Origin: Verrucomicrobiota bacterium
Lineage (GTDB): Bacteria; Verrucomicrobiota; Verrucomicrobiia; Limisphaerales; Pedosphaeraceae
Assembly (NCBI GenBank): GCA_021325145.1
Contig: JAJPHR010000061.1
Coordinates: 62,001 to 126,000 of the forward strand
Length of the DNA: 64,000 nt
Direction of reading: 5' to 3'
Part shown: in pieces, positions 27,507 to 34,714 of the stretch
How the letters are laid out: every line of letters starts with the position of its first letter
Numbering within the stretch: the stretch's first letter is position 1
Translations under genes and position numbers: made by a program
The notes under the pieces: generated by a model
Told to the model about the DNA's origin: nothing
What the model saw: the letters and a program-made list of their open reading frames with translations, nothing else
The model's database searches: none

Positions 27507-27986
27507 ATGAGCAAGACACAGCTTTTGAAGCAGATTGTCGCCTGCCTGAACGAACGCCTCGGCGTGTTGGACAAGGCCGCGCGAGCCTCTCATGCCGAGG
27601 CCACGCACGAGAGCAGCAAGGCTGAGAACAAGTATGACACGCGCGGACTGGAAGCAGCCTACCTCGCCGGCGGTCAGGCGCGGCAGGCCAAAGAGATCCT
27701 GGATTCAATCAAGCTTTACGAGTCGCTCGCGCTGAAGGACTTTGCTCGCGGCGAGCCAATCGAGCTCACCGCACTGGTGGAACTGGATTCCGGGGGAACC
27801 CGCTCCTGGTATTTTATCGGACCGAGGAACGGTGGCTTGGAGATCGAATTTCAGGGCCGTGAGGTCACGGTGATTACCCCTCAATCCCCGCTGGGAGAGA
27901 ATCTGATGGGCAAAACGGCCGGCGAACGTTGGACAACCAGGGTTGGTGGCACGACCATTAAGCACCATGTCATTGCGGTCAGCTAA
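27507..27986 (+). CDS. GreA/GreB-type transcription elongation factor-like protein
   Basis: 159 residues, the usual Gre length. Residues about 1-75 form the helical coiled-coil part with acidic side chains (ESSKAENKYDTRGLEAAYL). Residues about 80-159 form the FKBP-like C-terminal domain (ALVELDSGGTRSWYFIGP, then TPQSPLGENLMGKTAGERW). Gre factors enter the RNA polymerase secondary channel and stimulate cleavage of backtracked RNA. The tip acidic residues are not in the exact GreA pattern, so it may be a variant that binds RNA polymerase without full cleavage activity. A REP palindrome begins 4 bases after its stop. Confidence 0.8.
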   Translation: MSKTQLLKQIVACLNERLGVLDKAARASHAEATHESSKAENKYDTRGLEAAYLAGGQARQAKEILDSIKLYESLALKDFARGEPIELTALVELDSGGTRSWYFIGPRNGGLEIEFQGREVTVITPQSPLGENLMGKTAGERWTTRVGGTTIKHHVIAVS

Positions 27987-27989
27987 GAA

Positions 27990-28062
27990 CCTATCCCGGT
28001 AGGGCGGGCAGTCCTCTGCCCGCCGTCGGCACGCATGGAGTGACGCGCCCTACCGCGATAGG
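27990..28062. repeat. GTAG-type REP pair (BIME)
   Basis: Two converging hairpin units. The left unit is GTAG then stem GGCGGGCAG/CTGCCCGCC with loop TCCT. The right unit, read on the minus strand, is GTAG then a GGCGCG stem. The outer ends CCTATC and GATAGG are also inverted. It lies 4 bases after the Gre gene stop and may act as a bidirectional terminator. Related units occur near 45396, 46837 and 50213. The remainder of 27987-28283 has only a weak 64-codon ORF that starts within the repeat. Confidence 0.75.
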
Positions 28063-28283
28063 CTCTAAACCTGCGGACAACTGGTTCCATTTGTTCTGGT
28101 TCGGGGCACGGGAGGACAGGTCGACCAGGGCGCATTTACCGCTCGGGTTTGTTCTCCTGATGCCCGGATTGGCTATCGTTATCTGGTGTTTCATTGATTT
28201 CATTCGCCGTGGTCGCGGTACACACTTCGTATAATCCACCTCGTCAATTTGTCATCGCGGGCTTGTGCCATGCGCCGGAATCC

Positions 28284-30224
28284 TTATCCCCGCCCCTGCG
28301 ATTTATGTGCGCCTGCTCCATACCAAGGCACCGTAATCACCACGATTCGCGGGTTGCCGTGCAGCAGGAGCATGCCCCGGAGCAAGGTGGCGTAACTGAG
28401 GAAATAGTGATACCAACGTCGTTCCACAAGTTCCGGCACCACCACGGCCACGACTCGCCCCGGATTTTCCCTGGTTAGTTGGCGAGCGTAGGTGACGACT
28501 GGACGGAGCAATTCGCGGTATTTTGAGCAAATCACTTTCAGCGATGGCGGGGTCATGCCTGCTTCGCGCGCGGGAATCTCGACCAATCGGGTCCAGTGCT
28601 CAGATAGGTTCTGTTCCGGCACGTCCGGGGTCAGGATTTGCACGGCATGCACTTCAGGCGAGAGACGCATGGCAAACAGAAGCGCCTTCTCCGTAATGCG
28701 GGTCCAGCCGAACACAGGCACCACCATGAGCGGCATGTCCAGTCGGTGGCAATCCAGCGGTCGATGTGAATCAACCGCGCTCTCGCGCCGGTGCTGATAG
28801 CCTTGCAATCGGAGCAAAGCCAGCATAATGACCGGCACCAACAGCACGGTGACCCATGCTCCTTCCGTGAATTTGGACACCATCACAATCAGTACCGTGA
28901 TGCCGGTGGCGGCGGCTCCAAGGCCGTTAATCCACATCGAGCGTTTCGCGCGGGGTTCGTTCAACTGCCGCCGCCAGTGCCAGACCATGCCCGCCTGGGA
29001 AAGGGTAAAGGAAAGCAATGCGCCGATGGCAAAGAGCGGAATCAGCCGATCGGTAATCCCGCCAAACACAACCAGCAGAATCGTCGCCAGAATTGCCAGC
29101 GTCGCAATGCCATAATTATAAACCAACCGCCGCCCACGCCGGGCGAAGGCTTCCGGAAGATACTCATCCAGGGCCATTAGCCGGCAGACCCTGGGAAAAC
29201 CAGCAAAGCTGGTGTTGGCCGAAAGCGCCAGCACGGAAAAAACGGCCGCCATGCTCAAATAATAAAACCAGCCGCGGCCGATGACGGCGCCGACCAACTG
29301 GGACAGAACGCTTTGGTAATCGCGTGAGCCGGGTTCGGTAGCACCCACGCCATAGGCCCGGCACACGTAAGCGATCCCTGCCAATATCACGACCAGGATG
29401 CCGATGATGGACATCAACGTCAGCTTCGCGTTCTTCCGCACGGGTTCGCGAAAAATCGGGACGGCATTGGAGACGGCCTCCACGCCAGTCATGGCCGTGC
29501 ACCCATTGGCGAATGCGCGCACCAGCACCCAGAGCGTCATTGCTTCCTGTGGCGGAGGCAGTCGGGGCGGTGCGACGACTGCGGTTGGATGCCCTCCGTG
29601 AAGTATGGTTTTGGCAATCCCAATGGCCAGTGTCCCCAGCAGGCAGCCGACGAACAAATAGGTGGGCGCCATGAAGGCGAAGCCAACTTCGCGCAAGCCG
29701 CGCAAATTCAGAATGACCAGGAGCGCGAGCAGCGTGAGGCAGATCGTCAACGTATGCGGCAGCAAGGGCGGGAAAGCCGAGCCGACGGCGGCCACGCCCG
29801 ATGAAATCGCCACGGCAACGTTGAGTACGTAATCAACCGTCAGCGCCGCGCCGGCCAACAGGCCCCAGCGATTTCCGAGATTTTCCTTGGCCACCGTGTA
29901 GGAACCGCCGCCGTCGGGATACGCGTCGATCGTCTGACGATAGGAGATGGCAACGAGAATCAAAACGCCGACGATGACCAGCGTAATGGGTTCGATGTAG
30001 TTCAGCCCGAGCAGTCCGAGCGGTAATAACAAAGTGAGCGCTGCCTCCGGACCGTAGGCGGCCGAGGCCAGGGCATCCAGGCCCAGGACCGGTATGCCAG
30101 TGAGTGGTCCAAGCCGCTGTTGCCGCTCCTCATTGGAAGCGAGCCGGCGGCCGAATAAGAAATCGAGGAATCTTATCGAAGCTCTCCCGCTGCGTTCTTG
30201 CTGATTCTCTGCCACACAACTCAC
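28284..30224 (-). CDS. APC-superfamily permease, KimA-like (candidate potassium importer)
   Basis: 646 residues with about 12 hydrophobic segments in the first 470 (GPLTGIPVLGLDALASAAYG at the start, IDAYPDGGGSYTVAKENLG). A soluble C-terminal domain of about 170 residues resembles a universal-stress-protein fold (MPLMVVPVFGWTRITEKAL, RVVAVVVPELVERRWYHYFL, NPRIVVITVPWY). That architecture is the one of KimA/YdaO, first annotated as an amino-acid permease and then shown in Bacillus to import potassium. The potassium assignment is by architecture only. Its start overlaps the stop of the small membrane protein gene upstream by four bases (ATGA), so they are co-translated. Confidence 0.85.
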   Translation of the reverse strand: MSCVAENQQERSGRASIRFLDFLFGRRLASNEERQQRLGPLTGIPVLGLDALASAAYGPEAALTLLLPLGLLGLNYIEPITLVIVGVLILVAISYRQTIDAYPDGGGSYTVAKENLGNRWGLLAGAALTVDYVLNVAVAISSGVAAVGSAFPPLLPHTLTICLTLLALLVILNLRGLREVGFAFMAPTYLFVGCLLGTLAIGIAKTILHGGHPTAVVAPPRLPPPQEAMTLWVLVRAFANGCTAMTGVEAVSNAVPIFREPVRKNAKLTLMSIIGILVVILAGIAYVCRAYGVGATEPGSRDYQSVLSQLVGAVIGRGWFYYLSMAAVFSVLALSANTSFAGFPRVCRLMALDEYLPEAFARRGRRLVYNYGIATLAILATILLVVFGGITDRLIPLFAIGALLSFTLSQAGMVWHWRRQLNEPRAKRSMWINGLGAAATGITVLIVMVSKFTEGAWVTVLLVPVIMLALLRLQGYQHRRESAVDSHRPLDCHRLDMPLMVVPVFGWTRITEKALLFAMRLSPEVHAVQILTPDVPEQNLSEHWTRLVEIPAREAGMTPPSLKVICSKYRELLRPVVTYARQLTRENPGRVVAVVVPELVERRWYHYFLSYATLLRGMLLLHGNPRIVVITVPWYGAGAHKSQGRG

Positions 30225-30529
30225 TCCGATTCACCTGATTTACCCGGAGAATTTTTCCGGGGCAGGTCGCGTGCAACCTCCACGACTTCAGCAACTCCCT
30301 CCTTGATTTCACTCACCTGTGGATGCACTTCTTTCATCATATCATGCTCGACCCTGGAAAGGCCTTCAATGCGGACTCCCTGTTCTTTGAGTTGAATCAT
30401 GAGCGCATGCTGCCGCGACGAAATGCGATGCATCCACCAAAAGCAAATCCCCCAGCAGACCGTGTTAAGCCATGCCAGCCAATAAACGATAAGTTCGCCG
30501 CGCATGTGATTGTCCAGCCGCCAAAACAC
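30221..30529 (-). CDS. Small membrane protein with coiled-coil tail, coupled to the permease
   Basis: 102 residues from a GTG at 30529, or 94 from the ATG at 30505. One transmembrane helix (ELIVYWLAWLNTVCWGICFW) is followed by a basic turn (HRISSRQHAL) and a long charged helix (about residues 40-95) with heptad-like hydrophobics. I do not recognise a family. The 4-base overlap with the KimA-like gene suggests a partner or regulatory subunit of that transporter; this is inferred from coupling alone. Cytoplasmic placement of the coiled coil is expected from the positive residues after the helix. Confidence 0.7.
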   Translation of the reverse strand: MFWRLDNHMRGELIVYWLAWLNTVCWGICFWWMHRISSRQHALMIQLKEQGVRIEGLSRVEHDMMKEVHPQVSEIKEGVAEVVEVARDLPRKNSPGKSGESE

Positions 30530-30832
30530 TCCGACCTGGGCCAGCCCTCCTCAATGGGGTGAATCACGGGTGCCGCACCCCGTTTGCGGCGCGATGGCAT
30601 TTTCGCGGTGTCCCGCCCGGCCCTTAAGACCGACTCCAACGCGGTCGCGTTGTCAGCCCAGACCAAGTCCGACGCGCTGCGGTACGGCCGCAGCCCTGCC
30701 AGCCGCCCAGACCCGGCTCCGCCCGTTATGGCGTAGCCGCTTTGGGAATTTCACGTTCTGCTCACTTTCGGCCTGTAAATCGGCCGTATTGTTTGGGGGC
30801 TTCTCCGGAAACCTCGTTTTCCTTGGGAAAAG
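30530..30832. other. Intergenic stretch without a supported gene
   Basis: GC-rich sequence between tRNA-Asn and the small membrane gene. The short ORFs here are not supported by any protein-like features. The 5' flank of the small membrane gene, including its promoter, should lie here, but no convincing -10/-35 pair is visible. Confidence 0.4.
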
Positions 30833-30907
30833 TGGCTCCAAAGGTAGGACTCGAACCTACAACCGATCGGTTAACAGCCGATTGCTCTACCATTGAGCTA
30901 CTTTGGA
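30833..30907 (-). tRNA. tRNA-Asn (anticodon GTT), CCA encoded
   Basis: Read on the minus strand, the gene folds as a normal cloverleaf. The acceptor TCCAAAG pairs with CTTTGGA, the D arm is GCTC-AATGGTA-GAGC, and the anticodon arm is ATCGG-CTGTTAA-CCGAT with GTT at the tip. The T arm is GTAGG-TTCGAGT-CCTAC, the discriminator is G and a CCA follows. The mature body is 72 nt plus encoded CCA. Confidence 0.97.
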
Positions 30908-30986
30908 TCCCAAAGGACGCGCAATTTACAAGGCGCCAAGCTTTGCGTCAAATAATTTTACCCGCTTTCAAATGCCAATCAACGGC

Positions 30987-31838
30987 TCATCGCTGGCAGC
31001 GAGGGCAAAAGAATGTGCTCCGGGCGGCTTGAACAATGCGGCGAATGGGGGTCCGGCACGTCGTGCATGGTTGGCGGTGCCGATCATAGACGACCAGTCG
31101 TTCCTGGTAAAAATCGGAATTCTCAGCGGCAGCGCCGTAGTAGAAGATCCCGTCGCGGCTGCCGGTCCCGGAGAAATCAAGCGGCAAGGTGCTGCCGACG
31201 GTGATCGCGTGATCGAGGACTTCGCGAATGGCGCGCCAGAGACGCGCCACCTGATCACCTTTTAATCGACGGGCCGCGAGCCGTGGAGAAATGCCGGCGC
31301 GAAAGAGGGCTTCGCTGGCATAAATATTTCCGACGCCCGCCACGAGGGATTGGTCGAGCAATTTAACCTTGATCGGCTGGCTGGAACGCCGCAACTCGGA
31401 GGCAAGGTACGCCTCGGTGAAGTCCGGCCCCAGCGGTTCGGGACCAAGGCGGGCAAGGGCTTCCGCGTCCAATGTGAGCCGGCCAAAGTACCGCGTGTCC
31501 TCGTAGACCAGAAGGTGCCGCCCAAGGTCCAGAATAACGGCGGCGTGTTTGGGCAAGGCCGCTCCATGGTTGACCAGATACATGCGGCCCGTCATGCCCA
31601 GGTGCCCGACGAGAAGCACCGGCTGCCGACCGTTTCCAGGCTGGAGGTTGAACAACAGATATTTTCCGCGCCGGGTCAATCCTGTGAAGGTCGCGCCACG
31701 CAATGCGCGAATCAGCCGCCGTTCCGGTGTGGGCGCGATGACTCGGGCGCGGCGTACTTGCACCTTGCGGATGGTTCGGTTCTTTAACAAGGGCGCGAGA
31801 TGTCGCACGAGGATTTCGACTTCAGGAAGTTCGGGCAT
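30987..31838 (-). CDS. mutM: Formamidopyrimidine-DNA glycosylase
   Basis: 283 residues. It begins MPELPEVE, so Pro2 is the Schiff-base nucleophile after Met removal and Glu3 is present. The helix-two-turn-helix reads DQSLVAGVGNIYASEALF (about residues 160-180), and the C-terminal zinc finger is CTTC and CPRC with the loop Arg in VQAARSTFF. MutM removes oxidised purines such as 8-oxoguanine and cuts the abasic strand. It stands alone between tRNA-Asn and the phosphoribosyltransferase gene. The 140-base gap upstream holds only an AT-rich low-complexity stretch (about 31850-31885). Confidence 0.96.
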   Translation of the reverse strand: MPELPEVEILVRHLAPLLKNRTIRKVQVRRARVIAPTPERRLIRALRGATFTGLTRRGKYLLFNLQPGNGRQPVLLVGHLGMTGRMYLVNHGAALPKHAAVILDLGRHLLVYEDTRYFGRLTLDAEALARLGPEPLGPDFTEAYLASELRRSSQPIKVKLLDQSLVAGVGNIYASEALFRAGISPRLAARRLKGDQVARLWRAIREVLDHAITVGSTLPLDFSGTGSRDGIFYYGAAAENSDFYQERLVVYDRHRQPCTTCRTPIRRIVQAARSTFFCPRCQR

Positions 31839-31978
31839 GGAGAGTGGGAAAATTTTGGATTTCGATTTTTAATTTTTGATTGCGATTGGGAGCAGGACAG
31901 AATGTGGGAAGCAATTTCTGCACTCGGCTGGTTCGCACACCCAACACTGTGTATCGGTAAAACTTTGGCTCGGCGTCA

Positions 31979-32614
31979 TCACACGTGCGCGGGCAGCAGC
32001 GCCAGAACCTGCGCATCGGTGGTTTGGGGGAAGGTGTAATAATACTGGCCGACAGCCATGAAGTCCGGGTCAACGATGAGCGCAATGGCTTCATCGGCAA
32101 CCCGGGACAGCCGGTCCATCGCACTGGTCGAGGCTACCGGGGCTGCCACGGTCACGAACGAGGCATTCTGCTCCCGGACGGATACCGCGGCTGCTTCCGC
32201 CGTCAAGCCGGTTGCCAATCCGTCATCGACGATCACGACTTTTTTGCCGGCAAGGTCCGGCGGGCCGGCGGAGTGAAACCGGGCCTGATAACTTTGCAGG
32301 CGGGCAATTTCTTCGGCGATGACACGATCCAGTTCGGCGCGATCCACATGCGAATGCTTCATTGCTTCCTCATCCAGCAACACAACGCCCGGTTCGGCAA
32401 GCGCGCCGACGGCGAATTCCCGGTGACGCGGGTGTCCGATCTTGCGAACAACAAGAACATCCAAAGGCCGGCCGAGGTAACGCGCGACTTCAGCGGCCAC
32501 TACAACGCCGCCGCGCGGCAATCCCAGGACAATATCGGCCTGCACTCCGCGCTCAGCCAGATGTCGGCCCAGTTCCTGACCCGCTTCCTCTCGTGATGAG
32601 AAGGTCATAAACAA
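31979..32614 (-). CDS. Phosphoribosyltransferase-family protein
   Basis: 211 residues with the type I phosphoribosyltransferase fold. The PRPP-binding motif is VVIVDDGLATGLTAEAAA (about residues 125-142). An N-terminal LGLPRGGVVVAAEVA loop precedes a DVLVVRKIGHPRHREFAVGA segment characteristic of a group of stand-alone predicted PRTases of unknown substrate. A start at 32608 (MTFSS) is also possible. A GC-rich intergenic region with short palindromes (32615-32828) separates it from the upstream SDR gene. No operon partner hints at the substrate. Confidence 0.85.
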   Translation of the reverse strand: MFMTFSSREEAGQELGRHLAERGVQADIVLGLPRGGVVVAAEVARYLGRPLDVLVVRKIGHPRHREFAVGALAEPGVVLLDEEAMKHSHVDRAELDRVIAEEIARLQSYQARFHSAGPPDLAGKKVVIVDDGLATGLTAEAAAVSVREQNASFVTVAAPVASTSAMDRLSRVADEAIALIVDPDFMAVGQYYYTFPQTTDAQVLALLPAHV

Positions 32615-32828
32615 GCATTGTCCGCTTTTTTGGAAAAATCAACCGGCTTCCCGGTCCATGGTTGGAGTTCCAGCTTTAGCCGATTGAGCGTCCGTCGCAA
32701 CGGACACTCCTGGATATTTCCAGTGGCCATCGCAGCGCGAACGCCTTGCGGCCTGAAGGCGGACGCCATGTTATGTTCGCGTTTGTGTTGCAAGTCGGGC
32801 AATACTAATTGGGAATATTGTTTATCTT

Positions 32829-33656
32829 TCACGCGATGTTTGGGTCCACCTCCTCCGGTTTCCACAGCCAGCGGCCTTCCATGCCACCGGCGACCGTCAG
32901 CGTTTGGCCGGTGATGTGCCGCGCCAGGGCATCCGATGCCAGGAAAACGGCGGCGTTGGCGATGTCTTCGGGGCGCGCGATCTGCGGCAGAGCCATCGTA
33001 GCGGTCACTTTGCGCACCGTGGTGGCATCGCGCAATTTGTCGGCGTTGCGGGGAACAATCGTCCAACCGGGGCACACGCAATTGACGCGTCCGCCGCAAT
33101 AGCTGGCGGTGTGGGGTGCGATGCGGCTGATTTCGTTTTTCAATGTGCGAGTCAGGCCAAAGGCCATGGCCGCTTTTGCGGACGCGTAGTCCGCGTGCCC
33201 GGCTTCGCCAAAAATGCCCGCAGTGGAGGCAATCAGTACGGCATTGCCGCGCTTCTGGCGCGCGACGACGCGCAGGAATTCCCGCAAGCTCAGGAACGTG
33301 GAGGTTAACACGGCATCGAGCGTCCAGCGCCATTGTCGCAACGACATGCGATGCATTGGGACGTCACGGGTTTCCCAGGAGCCCGCATTGGCAATCAAGG
33401 AATCGAGACGTCCAAATCGTTTTATGGCGGCGGCAAAAAGCCGTTTGACCTCCCCTTCCCTTGTCAAGTCCGCCTTGAGCACAATGGATTCGACGCTTCC
33501 AAGTTCACGAGCCAGTGCCTTGGCCCCGACGAGGTTCGAGCGGCAATGCAAGACCAGCTTTGCTCCTTCGGCGGCGAACTGGCGCGCGAGAGCGGAGCCG
33601 ATACCACCGGAGGCGCCTGTAATTAAAACCACTTTGTTTGAGAGATGCGAGTTCAC
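32829..33656 (-). CDS. SDR-family oxidoreductase
   Basis: 275 residues from a GTG at 33656, beginning VNSHLSNKVVLITGASGG; the longer frame to 33833 only reads through a palindromic repeat. Motifs are TGASGGIG near residue 15, ANAG near 90, the YASAK catalytic pair near 160, and a C-terminal ITGQTLTVAGGMEG. A CGGRVNCVCPGW segment follows the usual N-x-x-x-PG pattern. The family reduces or oxidises hydroxyl or keto groups with NAD(P)H. The substrate is unknown, and the neighbours give no clue. Confidence 0.88.
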   Translation of the reverse strand: MNSHLSNKVVLITGASGGIGSALARQFAAEGAKLVLHCRSNLVGAKALARELGSVESIVLKADLTREGEVKRLFAAAIKRFGRLDSLIANAGSWETRDVPMHRMSLRQWRWTLDAVLTSTFLSLREFLRVVARQKRGNAVLIASTAGIFGEAGHADYASAKAAMAFGLTRTLKNEISRIAPHTASYCGGRVNCVCPGWTIVPRNADKLRDATTVRKVTATMALPQIARPEDIANAAVFLASDALARHITGQTLTVAGGMEGRWLWKPEEVDPNIA

Positions 33657-33723
33657 GGCGCGGAATTCAGACAGAGATGAAGCCAATTGCACAGAGCAAA
33701 ACGTGCACGCAACCGAGGCTGAA

Positions 33724-33836
33724 GGCATGGAGCCCCGGCTTAAGCCGGCGGGGGTGCCACCCCCTCGAATGCGTTGGAAAGTTTCCGGTGAGTGTGTTTG
33801 CGCACGCTTGGCCGCCTGAAGGCGGGACTCCATGCC
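33724..33836. repeat. 113-bp BIME with paired GGAG hairpins
   Basis: The two ends are inverted copies. The left is GGCATGGAG followed by hairpin CCGGCTTAAGCCGG. The right, read on the minus strand, is GGCATGGAG then T and hairpin CCGCCTTCAGGCGG. The copies differ by paired changes that keep the stem (G-C swapped to C-G), so the structure is conserved. The middle holds a CGGGGGTGCCACCCCC palindrome. It sits just upstream of the SDR start and is read through in a longer ORF. Confidence 0.75.
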
Positions 33837-33849
33837 TCATGCAGTTCTC

Positions 33850-34629
33850 CTAACGCCCAATTGCAATGGGCGCCGAATTCGTTCCGTAAACCAACCGCGC
33901 CCTCTCGGCATCTGCGGCGCTGATTTTGTTGTCGCCCCATTGGCCGATGACGCCGTCGTATTTCGTACCAATGGGATCGATAACCACGCAAGGGCTGCTC
34001 CCGTCGCCGTCCCGGCACTCGGATTCGCATTTGGAAGCCCAGCAGGTGCGGTAATGCATGATTGAGCGGTAATCATAGGCCGTGCTGCTGACGATCCAGT
34101 TCGTTTGGGGAATCCAATCGTAATCGGACTGCCGGCCAGGCTTTATATTTTCATAATGGATGGCGACAAATTGGTCCCGGTCCCACCGCGAGTGTTCGTG
34201 GAAGAAGCCAAGGACGTGGCCGAGTTCATGCGCGGGCATCCATTCGCCCTGCCGCCACCAAAATGCCGTGATGTTGATGTCCGCGCGAACGCCTTTCCGA
34301 TAACCGACCAGGCTGGTGTTGTTGCCCGCGTCGATTCGGCCGGTGAAATTGACGTACTCGGCCTCGGTGGTGCGCGGGATGAACTTCAGGCGCGCGCCTG
34401 TGTCGAGCCAGCGCTGCATGGCCTGTCTGACAGTTGACTGCTGCGTTTCCGAAAGTTTGGAAATGTCATAAGGAATGATTCCTCCCGGCCAGGGCAAGGG
34501 TTTTTCCGAATGCGCGTCCATGTGCGCCGGGTCGGAATCGGCGCGGGCGGTCAAAATTCCCAGCGTGAAGGCTGCTACGGCCAGCACCAACCATCGGCAA
34601 CCCGGAAATGAATGTCTTGAGACAAGCAT
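33850..34629 (-). CDS. Secreted astacin-family (M12A) zinc metallopeptidase
   Basis: 259 residues from the ATG at 34629, giving a clean signal peptide (RWLVLAVAAFTLGILTARA). The zinc site HELGHVLGFFHEHSRWDRDQ is the astacin consensus HExxHxxGFxHExxRxDRD, and the Met-turn is YRSIMHY with the zinc-liganding Tyr. The substrate-facing start is LPWPGGIIPYDISK. Four cysteines between the Met-turn and the C-terminus (RTCWASKCESEC, SPCVV) could form disulfides. No prodomain of normal length is visible. The frame extends to 34737, overlapping the cyclase stop, but the shorter start has the better signal sequence. It probably digests external protein. Confidence 0.9.
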   Translation of the reverse strand: MLVSRHSFPGCRWLVLAVAAFTLGILTARADSDPAHMDAHSEKPLPWPGGIIPYDISKLSETQQSTVRQAMQRWLDTGARLKFIPRTTEAEYVNFTGRIDAGNNTSLVGYRKGVRADINITAFWWRQGEWMPAHELGHVLGFFHEHSRWDRDQFVAIHYENIKPGRQSDYDWIPQTNWIVSSTAYDYRSIMHYRTCWASKCESECRDGDGSSPCVVIDPIGTKYDGVIGQWGDNKISAADAERARLVYGTNSAPIAIGR

Positions 34630-34714
34630 TAGGGCAGGAACATCACAACGCGATGCCCCTGCGTGAACAGCTGTGTTCCTCGCTGGATTTCTAAAGGTCA
34701 TTGTTGTCACTTTG

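Noticed and set aside
26368-27510. GAACATTCA-GGACG phrase seen before and after the CvfB-like gene, as a direct repeat
   Set aside because: The similarity covers too few bases to separate from chance, and no target duplication or mobile gene accompanies it.
28040-28234. 64-residue plus-strand frame with a hydrophobic end
   Set aside because: Its start lies inside a REP repeat and no family is recognisable; the hydrophobic stretch LGFVLLMPGLAIVIW alone is not enough.
30530-30832. c-di-AMP (ydaO) riboswitch before the KimA-like operon
   Set aside because: The stretch was read for the conserved core of that riboswitch and nothing convincing was found.
32829-33833. Longer start of the SDR gene at 33833
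   Set aside because: The extra 59 codons only translate the BIME at 33724-33836; the SDR family starts at the GTG at 33656.
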